Source: CAYVOX01 sp964453035 (GTDB taxonomy: Bacteria; Chloroflexota; Anaerolineae; Anaerolineales; Anaerolineaceae). Taken from it: a DNA stretch of 64,000 nucleotides. How positions within the stretch are numbered: position 1 is the stretch's first letter; every line of letters starts with the position of its first letter. Under the pieces are notes generated by a model that was not told the DNA's origin, ran no database searches, and was given only the letters and a program-made list of their open reading frames with translations. Shown here one piece after another: positions 7,164-15,354 of the stretch. The DNA is taken from assembly GCA_964453035.1 (NCBI GenBank), contig CAYVOX010000001.1, forward strand, positions 10,546 to 74,545. Direction: 5' to 3'. Made by a program: the position numbers and the translations under genes.

Positions 7164-9386
7164 ATGAAAATCGAGAACCTGATGGAGGCTTTGCCTGAAA
7201 TCTACTCGCCTGCCGACCGCGAGCTGGTTTTACGCGCCTACCGTTTTGCCGAATCCGCTCACGAAGGGCAGTTTCGCATCTCAGGCGAGCCTTACATCAG
7301 CCATTGCGTCTCGGTTGCCTTTATCCTCGCTGAAATGCGCGTTCCTCCCACAGTGATCGCAGCTGGCCTGCTGCACGATACGGTTGAAGACACCCCCGTC
7401 ACCCTGGCAGATATCCTCACCCACTTTGGCGAGGAGGTGAGCAATCTGGTTGACGGCGTCACCAAGCTCACCCACCTGCCCCGCGTCTCTCGCGCAGACC
7501 AACTCCTCACCCAGCCCAACCCGCAAGCGCCAGAAGAAGACGAAGATGAAGCCAACCTGCCTGCCTCCACCCGCGACCGCAACAAAGCCCTGCGCAATGA
7601 AACCCTACGAAAAACCTTCATGGCAATGGGCGATGATATTCGTGTCGTTCTGGTCAAGCTGGCAGACCGCCTGCACAACATGCGCACCCTCGGTTACCTG
7701 CCCGAAACCAAGCGCAAACGCATCGCCCAGGAGACGCTGGATATTTTTGCTCCTCTTGCAAACCGTCTCGGCATCTGGCGCATCAAATGGGAATTGGAAG
7801 ATCTCGGCTTCCGCTACACCAATCCCGAAAAATACAAAGAGATCGCGGAAAATCTCGCCGAGCGCCGCTCCGACCGCGAAGTTCAGATTCAACACATCAT
7901 TGACCACCTAAAAGAGGTGCTGGAGCAATCGGAAATCGTGGCTGAAATTACTGGCCGCCCCAAGCATATCTACTCCATTTACCGCAAAATGATGGAGAAA
8001 GGCAAGCCTTTTGACCTCGTCCGCGACCTGCGCGCCGTCCGCCTGATCGTAAAAGATGTTCCCGCCTGTTACATAGCCCTCGGAGTCATTCACACCCACT
8101 GGCGCCCCATCCCAAACGAATTTGACGACTATATCGCCGCCCCCAAGGATAATTATTACCAGTCGCTTCACACCGCGGTGATTTACGACGACGGCAAATC
8201 CATCGAAGTGCAGATTCGCACCGCTGAAATGCACCAGAACGCCGAATACGGCATCGCCGCTCACTGGCGGTATAAGGAACGCGGCAAAAAAGATGAGGAA
8301 TACGAACAGCGCATTAACTGGCTGCGGAAATTAATGGAATGGCGCCAGGAGGTGCAGGACGCGCAGGAATTTGTTGACGGCATGAAAACCGATGTCTTTC
8401 AGGACCGCGTCTACGTCTTCACCCCCCGCGGAGATATCATCGACCTGCCAGCCGGTTCCACCCCCATCGACTTCGCTTACCACGTCCACACAGAGATTGG
8501 CCATCGCTGCCGCGGCGCAAAAATCAACGGCAAGCTGGTCACCCTCGAATATACCCTGCGCACCGGAGACCAGGTTGAGATTCTCACCGCCAAGCAGGGT
8601 GGTCCCAGCCGAGATTGGCTGAATCCCAACCTCGGCCTGGTCAACACGCAGCGCGCCCGCTCAAAAATTCGCCAGTGGTTCAAATGGCAGGATCGCGAGC
8701 AAAACCTGCTGCAAGGCAAATCCATTTTTGAGCGCGAACTGCGCCGCCTCGGCATCTCCAGCGTCAATCTTGAGGACCTGGCCCGCCGCTTTGAAGTGAA
8801 ATCCGTTGATGACCTTTACGTTGAAGTCGGCTGCGGTGACCTTTCTATGAGCCGTGTCATCACCGCCCTCTCAGAAGCCGAGCTGGGCACCCCCTCACTC
8901 ATTGAGCCAATTCCCACCAACGAACCGGTCAAACCCACCGCCAGTGGCACACAGGTCACCGTCCTGGGTCTCAAAGGACTGCTCACCGTCATGGCGCGCT
9001 GCTGCAACCCCGCCCCTGGCGATGATATCATCGGGTACATCACCCGCGGGCGCGGCGCTACCATCCACCGCCAGGATTGCCCCAACATCCTGCGCCAGCC
9101 TGACCGCGAGCGCCTGGTCAAAGTAACCTGGGGCGAACCCGTTGCCACCTATCCCGTTGCGGTGCTCGTCAAAGCCTACGACCGCCAGGGGCTAATGGCG
9201 GATATCTACAACATCCTCAACAATGAAAACGTCAACCTACCCAATTTCACCGTCAAGGTAACCCACAACCTGGCAGCCATCAACCTGGTGCTTGAAGTTA
9301 ACTCCATTTCGCAGCTCAGCCGCGTCCTCACCCGCATCGAGAACCTCCCCAATGTGATGGAAGCCAAGCGCCTGCGCGCCGGATGA
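7164..9386 (+). CDS. relA: RelA/SpoT-type bifunctional (p)ppGpp synthetase/hydrolase
   Basis: A 740-residue long RSH protein that makes and degrades (p)ppGpp. An HD hydrolase domain is at residues 20-180 with H71-D72 in the G-L-L-H-D-T-V-E-D-T motif, so hydrolysis is probably retained. The synthetase domain is at about 245-360 (R-D-L-R-A-V-R-L-I-V and Y-Q-S-L-H-T-A-V). The TGS domain is at about 395-455 (F-T-P-R-G-D-I-I-D-L-P-A-G-S). A zinc-finger-like region has two adjacent cysteines (A-R-C-C-N-P-A-P-G-D), and an ACT domain is at about 665-735. The length matches the family. A Pro/acidic insert with E-E-D-E-D-E near residues 115-135 lies inside the HD region. Confidence 0.95.
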   Translation: MKIENLMEALPEIYSPADRELVLRAYRFAESAHEGQFRISGEPYISHCVSVAFILAEMRVPPTVIAAGLLHDTVEDTPVTLADILTHFGEEVSNLVDGVTKLTHLPRVSRADQLLTQPNPQAPEEDEDEANLPASTRDRNKALRNETLRKTFMAMGDDIRVVLVKLADRLHNMRTLGYLPETKRKRIAQETLDIFAPLANRLGIWRIKWELEDLGFRYTNPEKYKEIAENLAERRSDREVQIQHIIDHLKEVLEQSEIVAEITGRPKHIYSIYRKMMEKGKPFDLVRDLRAVRLIVKDVPACYIALGVIHTHWRPIPNEFDDYIAAPKDNYYQSLHTAVIYDDGKSIEVQIRTAEMHQNAEYGIAAHWRYKERGKKDEEYEQRINWLRKLMEWRQEVQDAQEFVDGMKTDVFQDRVYVFTPRGDIIDLPAGSTPIDFAYHVHTEIGHRCRGAKINGKLVTLEYTLRTGDQVEILTAKQGGPSRDWLNPNLGLVNTQRARSKIRQWFKWQDREQNLLQGKSIFERELRRLGISSVNLEDLARRFEVKSVDDLYVEVGCGDLSMSRVITALSEAELGTPSLIEPIPTNEPVKPTASGTQVTVLGLKGLLTVMARCCNPAPGDDIIGYITRGRGATIHRQDCPNILRQPDRERLVKVTWGEPVATYPVAVLVKAYDRQGLMADIYNILNNENVNLPNFTVKVTHNLAAINLVLEVNSISQLSRVLTRIENLPNVMEAKRLRAG

Positions 9387-9588
9387 CCTAACTCAAATCA
9401 GTTGATGGGGGATAATTCTGGTTGCAATCCTCAGAATAGTGGTAAAATCAGCGCAACTTTATGCGGGAGAAAATCAAGAGGTTTACATCGTCCGTTTTTT
9501 GTAAGGGCTTTACGGTTCACCCTGTCTGGAGTAAAATCGCTCCCTGACAAGCCTTCGTCAAATCAATGCCGCCCGGACCACAAGGAAC

Positions 9589-10020
9589 ATGAAAATAAAA
9601 GCATATTGGTGGATCTTCGTAATAACCTCGATTATCGGCATTTTGAACGGCCTGTACCTTACCTTGCTAAAACTCTCCAACAATAAAAGCCTCTGCATTC
9701 AAGGGGTAGGAGATTGCTGGTCGGTCAACACCAGCATTTATTCGCAAATTTACGGCATCCCTGTGGCGCTTTTGGGTACCCTCGCCTTCCTGACCTTGTT
9801 GCTGCTCTTTCTGTATGAGTCCAGGTTTGCTCTGCTGCGCGATTATTCCAGGCACATCTTATTTGGCATCAGCCTGGTTGGCGTTCTCTACTCTGCATAC
9901 CTAACTTACCTGGAATTTGCCGTAATCCAGGCCGTGTGCCCGTTCTGCATCCTATCTGCAATTTCTATGACGGTTCTCTTTATCTTATCGGTAATCCGAC
10001 TGGCTCGCAGCCAGCCTTAA
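9589..10020 (+). CDS. Vitamin K epoxide reductase (VKOR)-family membrane thiol oxidoreductase
   Basis: A 143-residue integral membrane protein with four hydrophobic segments. The loop cysteines are Cys36 and Cys43 (G-D-C-W-S), and the redox centre C-P-F-C is Cys117/Cys120. In bacteria these proteins use quinone to reoxidise a DsbA-like partner and so drive extracytoplasmic disulfide formation. No DsbA-like domain is fused, and none is nearby. The start is supported by an aagga site 6-7 bases upstream. The preceding 200 bases show no clear promoter. Confidence 0.9.
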   Translation: MKIKAYWWIFVITSIIGILNGLYLTLLKLSNNKSLCIQGVGDCWSVNTSIYSQIYGIPVALLGTLAFLTLLLLFLYESRFALLRDYSRHILFGISLVGVLYSAYLTYLEFAVIQAVCPFCILSAISMTVLFILSVIRLARSQP

Positions 10021-10050
10021 TCAATCAACAAAATGAGGAGGTAATTACTG

Positions 10051-10284
10051 ATGCCGCGTATCCGCTGCCATTACTTGGACTGCCAGTTTATCGACGAAGG
10101 ATATTGCAGTGCTGCTGCCGTTGAATTCGATCCCGACACAGGTTGCATGACCTACTCACCCAACGCTGAATCATCCAACGAGGACGAGTGGGACGAAGAA
10201 GAAGAATTGGATGAATGGGAAGAACTGGAAGACGAGGAAGAAGAGGACGAGGACCTCTGGCCTGACGAAGAAGAAGAGTTTTAG
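10051..10284 (+). CDS. Small DUF1540-like cysteine protein with a strongly acidic tail
   Basis: A 77-residue protein in two halves. The first 35 residues contain Cys6, Cys11, Cys19 and Cys32 (spacing x4, x7, x12) in a pattern resembling DUF1540, a likely metal-binding module. Residues 43-77 are almost entirely Asp and Glu with scattered Trp. A strong gaggaggt RBS lies upstream, and the gene follows the VKOR gene by 30 bases, ahead of a good terminator. A link with thiol redox chemistry is suggested only by position. The DUF1540 match is by eye and needs a profile search. Confidence 0.7.
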   Translation: MPRIRCHYLDCQFIDEGYCSAAAVEFDPDTGCMTYSPNAESSNEDEWDEEEELDEWEELEDEEEEDEDLWPDEEEEF

Positions 10285-10358
10285 AATCAATAAAATCTGA
10301 GCGCAACAACAATCGCCGGGGGGCTTCACAGGGTGTAGCAGGCATAAAGCCGGGTCCG

Positions 10359-10412
10359 GCAGGGGTGTGATATCCATCAAGACATGTTTTTCACACCCCT
10401 GCTCTTTTTTTC
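10359..10412 (+). terminator. Rho-independent terminator after the VKOR/acidic-protein pair
   Basis: gcaggggtgtga (10359-10370) pairs perfectly with tcacacccctgc (10391-10402) around a 20-base loop. The stem is followed by tcttttttttcc. This is one of the strongest terminators in the window. The rest of the 274-base intergenic region up to 10558 shows no gene. Confidence 0.9.
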
Positions 10413-10558
10413 CTCAGGTTCGTCCTAAAGCTTTGTGGCTTTTTCCACCGCTGTTTCTGACATTCATCCTGAGAAATAGTGACTTAATATCATAGCATCA
10501 CCCTGCAAGATTGATTAGGATAATAACAGTCCGAATTGTAAATACCAGGAGAACGAAA

Positions 10559-11629
10559 ATGAAAAAGCTTTCCCGCCGCGCATTCCTGAAAAAATCTGCC
10601 CTCGGTATTGGCGCATTCACATTGGGCCAAATGCTTGCCGGTTGCGCCCCACAGGCAACCCCTCTCCCGCCCACCCAGATGCCCCCAACTACGGCGCCCA
10701 GCCAGGCTCCTTCTGCCACTTTGCCTCTCCAACCCACCTCAACCTCTGCTCCCCTCGCCACCGATGCGCCGAAACCCACCGTCACCATCACCAGCGCGCC
10801 AACCAGCACCTCCAACCCGCCGGAACTGGTCGTAGCCCGCGGCGCTGACCCCGAACAATTGGTTCGCCAGGCGCTGCTGGCAATGGGTGGTATTGAACGT
10901 TTCATTAAAAAGGGTGCCAAAGTCGTCATTAAACCCAATATCTGCGTCGCCTACCACACCTACGAATATGCCGCCACCACCAATCCCTGGGTGGTTGCCG
11001 CCCTCGTCAAGCTGTGCAAAGAGGCTGGAGCAGCCACCGTTCGAGTTTTTGATTACCCCTTTGGTGGTACCGCCAAAGACGCCTACATCAAAAGTGGTAT
11101 TGATGCCCAGGTCAAGGCTGCCGGCGGTGAAATGGTCATCATGTCCGATTACAAATTCGTGCCCACCACCATTCCGCGCGGCAAAGACCTCAAGAACATC
11201 ATGATTTACGATGAGATTCTCAAGGCTGATGCCATTATCAACGTCCCCATTGCCAAGCACCACAATCTGGCGCGCTACACCCTCTCGATGAAAAACCTGA
11301 TGGGCGTCATTGACGACCGCATTGGCATTCACCGCAACGTTGGCCAACGCCTTGCCGACCTGGCTACCGTCATAAAACCCACCCTCAACGTAGTAGATGC
11401 CGTCCGCACCCTCATGAATAACGGTCCCACCGGTGGAAACCTCGCGGATGTCAAGAAGCAGGATACGATTATTGTCTCCCCCGATATCATCGCTGCGGAT
11501 GCCTACGCCTCAACCCTCTTCGGCAAACAACCCTACGATCTTACTTACGTTGTCGCCGGCGCGGCCATGGGAATCGGCAAAATGGATCTTAAAGCCATTC
11601 GCATCCAGGAGATCAAAGTTGGCGGCTGA
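10559..11629 (+). CDS. DUF362 domain protein with Tat signal and lipobox
   Basis: A 356-residue protein. The N-terminus has a twin-arginine motif (S-R-R-A-F-L, Arg6-Arg7), a hydrophobic stretch and a lipobox L-A-G-C with Cys29, so it should be exported folded by Tat and lipid-anchored. A Pro/Thr/Ser-rich linker spans about 30-85. The rest is a DUF362 domain with K-P-N-I-C near the start and A-K-H-H-N and M-K-N-L-M-G patterns. DUF362 proteins are often found with ferredoxins, but their reaction is not established. ATG 10559 is chosen over an upstream in-frame start because a ccaggaga site precedes it and it begins the Tat signal. The next gene overlaps its end. Confidence 0.88.
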   Translation: MKKLSRRAFLKKSALGIGAFTLGQMLAGCAPQATPLPPTQMPPTTAPSQAPSATLPLQPTSTSAPLATDAPKPTVTITSAPTSTSNPPELVVARGADPEQLVRQALLAMGGIERFIKKGAKVVIKPNICVAYHTYEYAATTNPWVVAALVKLCKEAGAATVRVFDYPFGGTAKDAYIKSGIDAQVKAAGGEMVIMSDYKFVPTTIPRGKDLKNIMIYDEILKADAIINVPIAKHHNLARYTLSMKNLMGVIDDRIGIHRNVGQRLADLATVIKPTLNVVDAVRTLMNNGPTGGNLADVKKQDTIIVSPDIIAADAYASTLFGKQPYDLTYVVAGAAMGIGKMDLKAIRIQEIKVGG

Positions 11630-13187
11630 AAAAGCAGTGGTCAATGCTAAGCGCAAGGCGCCCCGTCAAAACACATGGGTGCTCATCCGCAAATGGGTTC
11701 AGTGGATTTCACTGGCGCTCTTCATCTTGCTCTTCATCATGTCCAGGCGCGGCGGCTGGCCCGCTGAGCTTGTCAACCTGCCCATGCGCTTTGACCCGCT
11801 CATCTTCTTCTCCAATCTCCTGGCTTCAAAAACCTTTATCCTCAGCGCCAGCCTCGCTCTGATCACCATTGCATTGACGGTTGTCGTCGGTCGAGCCTGG
11901 TGCGGCTGGCTTTGCCCGCTTGGCACCACCCTCGACCTCATCTCCCCCGCATCCACTCGCAAATTGCCTCCCCCACCTTCCGAGCAGTGGCGCAAAGTAA
12001 AATATGGATTGCTCACCACCATTCTTGTCGCCGCGTTCTTTGGCAATCTCACCCTGCTCATCCTCGATCCCCTTACCATCGTTTTTCGCACCCTCAGCCT
12101 CGTCTTCTGGCCCGCCACCGACCAGGTTGTTACCGCTTTCCAGTACGGTCTCAACCAGTTGCCTTTCCTTTCCGATGCCATGACCTCGCTTGATAGCACC
12201 CTGCGCGGCGTCATCTTACCCGCGGGCACGCTTTACTATCGAGATGCCATCGTCTTCCTGTTCGTCTTTATTGCCATCATCGCTCTCAACTGGATTGCGC
12301 CGCGCTTCTGGTGCCGCTATCTTTGCCCGCTTGGTGCCCTGCTGGGTTTAATCAGTAAAATCTCCATTTTTCGCCGCGTGGTTGGAGAGGATTGTAAGAA
12401 ATGCGGTGTCTGTTCCAGCCGCTGCCCGACCGGAACCATTGATCCCGACCGAGGCTACGAAAGCGACCCAGGCGAATGCACCCTGTGTATGGATTGCCTG
12501 GATGCCTGCCCCCGCAGTTCAATCAGATTGACCTCAGGCTTCAAACCAGCTCCCCTGCGCGAGTACGATCCCAGCCGCCGCCAGTTTCTCGTCTCGCTTG
12601 GCGCAGCGGTTGCAGGGTTGGTGCTCTTCCGCGGTGATATGCGCGCCAGGCGAGATGATTCTCACCTCATTCGCCCCCCCGGCGCGCTTGAAAACAAGCT
12701 CCTCAACAAATGCGTTCGCTGCGCAGAGTGCATCCGTGCCTGTCCCACCACCGCTCTGCAACCTGCTATCTTCGAGGCTGGCGTCGAAAGCCTCTGGACC
12801 CCCGTTGTCATTCCCCGCCTCGGCTATTGCGACTACTCCTGCAATGCCTGCGGCCAGGTTTGCCCGGTTCAGGCTATCCCGCCCCTCAGCCTGGAAGAGA
12901 AACGCCTTGCTGTCATCGGACGCGCGTACATTGACCATAATCGCTGCATCCCCTGGGCCGACCATTACGACTGCATCGTTTGCGAAGAGATGTGCCCCGT
13001 GCCGGATAAAGCCATCAAACTGATAGCTTCAGAATATCAGCGCCCCGATGGAGAGACCGTCACCATCCTGCTGCCCGAGGTCAATCGCGAGCTGTGCATC
13101 GGCTGCGGCATCTGCGAATATAAATGCCCCGTCAATGGCGATGCCGCTATCCGCGTTTACGCTAAAGAGAAAACCAGCCTGTATTAA
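11619..13187 (+). CDS. Membrane polyferredoxin (NapH/NapG-like fusion)
   Basis: About 522 residues. The N-terminal half has about four membrane segments and the two NapH/YccM-type motifs C-G-W-L-C-P and C-R-Y-L-C-P. Two 4Fe-4S motifs follow (C-K-K-C-G-V-C and C-T-L-C-M-D-C), then an internal twin-arginine-like stretch R-R-Q-F-L-V-S-L-G before a hydrophobic segment, and then at least four further cysteine clusters. It resembles NapH joined to NapG/MauM and probably moves electrons from the quinone pool to an extracytoplasmic acceptor. TTG 11619 is chosen as start because aggag sits 7 bases upstream; it overlaps the DUF362 gene by 11 bases. The frame has an earlier ATG at 11433, but that lies inside the DUF362 gene. 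Confidence 0.85.
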   Translation: MAAEKAVVNAKRKAPRQNTWVLIRKWVQWISLALFILLFIMSRRGGWPAELVNLPMRFDPLIFFSNLLASKTFILSASLALITIALTVVVGRAWCGWLCPLGTTLDLISPASTRKLPPPPSEQWRKVKYGLLTTILVAAFFGNLTLLILDPLTIVFRTLSLVFWPATDQVVTAFQYGLNQLPFLSDAMTSLDSTLRGVILPAGTLYYRDAIVFLFVFIAIIALNWIAPRFWCRYLCPLGALLGLISKISIFRRVVGEDCKKCGVCSSRCPTGTIDPDRGYESDPGECTLCMDCLDACPRSSIRLTSGFKPAPLREYDPSRRQFLVSLGAAVAGLVLFRGDMRARRDDSHLIRPPGALENKLLNKCVRCAECIRACPTTALQPAIFEAGVESLWTPVVIPRLGYCDYSCNACGQVCPVQAIPPLSLEEKRLAVIGRAYIDHNRCIPWADHYDCIVCEEMCPVPDKAIKLIASEYQRPDGETVTILLPEVNRELCIGCGICEYKCPVNGDAAIRVYAKEKTSLY

Positions 13188-13210
13188 TAGGGCGAACAAC
13201 AAAATCAATC

Positions 13211-13252
13211 CAAAATAAAAAGGTGGAAGTAGCTACAGTCTGACTTCCACCT
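13211..13252 (-). terminator. Terminator of the minus-strand gene block ending at 13315
   Basis: aggtggaagt (13221-13230) and acttccacct (13243-13252) form a perfect 10-bp stem with a 12-base loop. An A-rich run at 13211-13220 becomes a U-tract when transcribed from the minus strand. It may also help end plus-strand transcription from the polyferredoxin gene. Confidence 0.75.
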
Positions 13253-13314
13253 GCGGTTCCACATCCTGCTGAGATTATCACCCCAGAAAAAGAATTAACT
13301 GTTAATCATTTTGT

Positions 13315-13878
13315 TCACTTTGGCAGGATCCAGTAATCCTTCCCATCCCCCTCAGCCGTCCAGCCCGTCAAGCCATTCGGCATCTTGATTTTCCACCAGA
13401 TCCACCCCTCCGAACACGCCGGTCCATCCACCGTGTCGGCTTCCTCACCCGGTTTGATTTGCCCAATGATGGTTGATTTGGTGTTAGGTTCTTTGCGAAT
13501 GCGGTTCGGTAAATCAGGATACAGGCTGGCGTACACTCGAATGCCTACTTTGAGGTGAGTTGGATAGGTATTCGGGCATACCAGCCCGGTTTTCGTTCCT
13601 TTGAGCGTGGAGGTTAGAGATGGCGTGATGGTTGCCTTCGGCGGCAACGTGGCAGAGAGTGTGGGCGTTACCAGTGTTGGCGTTGACTGGCGGGTTGGCA
13701 GAACTATCGTAGGTGTGGGCGTCTTTGAGGGTTCAGGCAGCCAGCCGACTGCCCTCAACGCATCTGGCATAGCCCTCGCATCCACCAGGAACCAGGTTCC
13801 CACCAGCACCAGGGCAAGCCCACCCACACCTGCGAAAATCAACAGAACTGCGCTAAGTTTCCTTGAGCTGTTGCTCAT
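13315..13878 (-). CDS. Membrane-anchored SH3b-like domain protein
   Basis: A 187-residue protein with an N-terminal membrane anchor (residues about 10-32), a Thr/Pro/Ser-rich linker (about 50-92) and a C-terminal domain with R-V-Y-A-S-L-Y-P-D-L and G-W-I-W-W-K-I-K-M-P-N-G-L-T-G-W-T. The Trp/Gly pattern matches bacterial SH3 domains, which usually bind peptidoglycan or cell-wall peptides. It probably sits outside the membrane. It is the last gene of a minus-strand set with two zinc-ribbon membrane proteins. Confidence 0.7.
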   Translation of the reverse strand: MSNSSRKLSAVLLIFAGVGGLALVLVGTWFLVDARAMPDALRAVGWLPEPSKTPTPTIVLPTRQSTPTLVTPTLSATLPPKATITPSLTSTLKGTKTGLVCPNTYPTHLKVGIRVYASLYPDLPNRIRKEPNTKSTIIGQIKPGEEADTVDGPACSEGWIWWKIKMPNGLTGWTAEGDGKDYWILPK

Positions 13879-13891
13879 TCCGCGCCTTTAC

Positions 13892-14770
13892 CTACTCCTT
13901 GCAGCAATCACAGGAGCACTTCTCCTCAACACCCGCCTTTTCCAAGGCGCCATCCACTGCCTGCTGGACGACGATGGCCATCACTTCCAGATCCTCTTCT
14001 TCATAATCATTCGGCCCTTCCACGAAGAACGACCAGATATCATTGTGCAGGATCTTACCAGCAACCATGCCCGCGATAATGGTCACCAACACCCAGCTAA
14101 AGCTGCCAAAGAGGAATTGCAGTAAGAAGCGACCAAAATCAACCAGCCAGGTCAGCGAGGTCAGCAGGCTGATGCCAAAGACCACCCCAATCAGGATGCC
14201 AATCATCTTCCAGTTGGGTTTTTGGCGTGCGTAGAGCGTCCAGCTCACCGAAAGGTCCTTCCCGACGGCATTGATGTGAGTCGCAACCGTCCCCGCGCCC
14301 GATTGAATGGAGTGGAACAGCCGCCTCGCCTTGCCATTTGAGAGTTCCAACGGCGCCAACCGTGTTTGCGGAATCGGGCGAGCTTGCAACTCTGCGATGA
14401 AGGCATCCTCAACGGCTTTTTCCTTATCGCCTGCGCCTTTGTAAACTTCTGTCCAGCTCTCGATCTTCACGCCCAGGTTCTTGAGCGTGGGCAATGCCGG
14501 AGCCGCCGGCATAGGTGGAGGCGGTGGTGGGGCGTAGAAGCCCGGTTGCGGTGCCTGCTGCGCAGGAATTCCCTGGGGAGGCATCCCTTGCGGCGCAGGG
14601 GGAGGCGGCACGGGTTGAACGGGCGGCGGGGGAACTTCTACCGTCGCGGAAGGCGTTGAGACAACCGTTTGCGGTGCGGTCATCAATGGTTTCCCGCAGG
14701 ATTGGCAATAAAGGTTTTTTGCCGGGTTCGGGAAGTTACAATTTGAGCAAATGATGGTGGGTTGATCCAT
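13892..14770 (-). CDS. Zinc-ribbon, proline-rich membrane protein of unknown function
   Basis: A 292-residue protein. An N-terminal zinc ribbon has C-S-N-C and C-Q-S-C pairs (residues about 9-26). A Pro/Gln-rich low-complexity linker covers about 40-95, and a soluble domain covers about 96-185. Two hydrophobic segments lie at about 187-245, and the C-terminus is Cys-rich (C-S-C-D-C-C). An aggaggttt RBS lies before the ATG. No enzymatic motif is recognised. The zinc ribbon resembles those of the zf-ribbon/zinc_ribbon_2 class. The gene lies between another zinc-ribbon gene and the SH3-like gene. Confidence 0.65.
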   Translation of the reverse strand: MDQPTIICSNCNFPNPAKNLYCQSCGKPLMTAPQTVVSTPSATVEVPPPPVQPVPPPPAPQGMPPQGIPAQQAPQPGFYAPPPPPPMPAAPALPTLKNLGVKIESWTEVYKGAGDKEKAVEDAFIAELQARPIPQTRLAPLELSNGKARRLFHSIQSGAGTVATHINAVGKDLSVSWTLYARQKPNWKMIGILIGVVFGISLLTSLTWLVDFGRFLLQFLFGSFSWVLVTIIAGMVAGKILHNDIWSFFVEGPNDYEEEDLEVMAIVVQQAVDGALEKAGVEEKCSCDCCKE

Positions 14771-14812
14771 GTGAAACCTCCTTGTTTCTGATTGATGGAA
14801 TCGATATGGGTC

Positions 14813-15244
14813 TCAACGCGTTCGCTTTGCGCCGCAGCGCGGGCAGAACTGTTGGTTGTTGTTTTCATAAGCAAAACCGCATTGCAAACAATACGTCGCG
14901 GGCGCAGCCTTAGCCTGGTCGGCGCCTTTCAAAGCCGGGCTGGTTGGGGAAGGGTATGTGGCGGCAGGAGAAGAACCTGTCGGATACCCTGCTTGAGGGT
15001 TCACCAGCTGCCCGGTAATGGGATCAATCGGGTAGCCTGGCTGTGCAGTCTGCGTATACGGCGCTCTGGATGGACGCGCAGGAATATCTTCTGGTACATA
15101 CGGCACGCCGTAGCGCCCTTTATCCGCAGCGTCGCTGTTCCCTCGCCCCAAAACCAGGTATAGACCAATCGCGCACACCAGGATGAAAACAAACCCAATC
15201 CCGATCATCGCGAATGGCAGCCAGGCAAAGGCAGAAAGTTGCAA
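14813..15244 (-). CDS. Small membrane protein with C-terminal zinc ribbon
   Basis: A 143-residue protein with one N-terminal membrane segment (residues about 8-32), a Pro/Tyr/Gln-rich middle containing D-P-I-T-G-Q-L-V, and a C-terminal zinc ribbon with C-L-Q-C and C-P-R-C. The start is TTG, supported by aaggagg 7 bases upstream. The domain order is the reverse of its downstream neighbour, which has the ribbon first. The function is not known. Confidence 0.65.
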   Translation of the reverse strand: MQLSAFAWLPFAMIGIGFVFILVCAIGLYLVLGRGNSDAADKGRYGVPYVPEDIPARPSRAPYTQTAQPGYPIDPITGQLVNPQAGYPTGSSPAATYPSPTSPALKGADQAKAAPATYCLQCGFAYENNNQQFCPRCGAKRTR

Positions 15245-15354
15245 AGCGCCTCCTTTTGTGCTGTCCGGATAGATGTGATTCCTTGCCTAACTTTACATCA
15301 AATTAATAAAAAAAGCAATTAAGTGCGGTAACGTTTCTCCTGGCCCGCCCGGGG

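Noticed and set aside
11433..11618. ATG 11433 as start of the polyferredoxin
   Set aside because: It is deep inside the DUF362 gene and codes a Ser/Pro-rich shadow; TTG 11619 has a good RBS.
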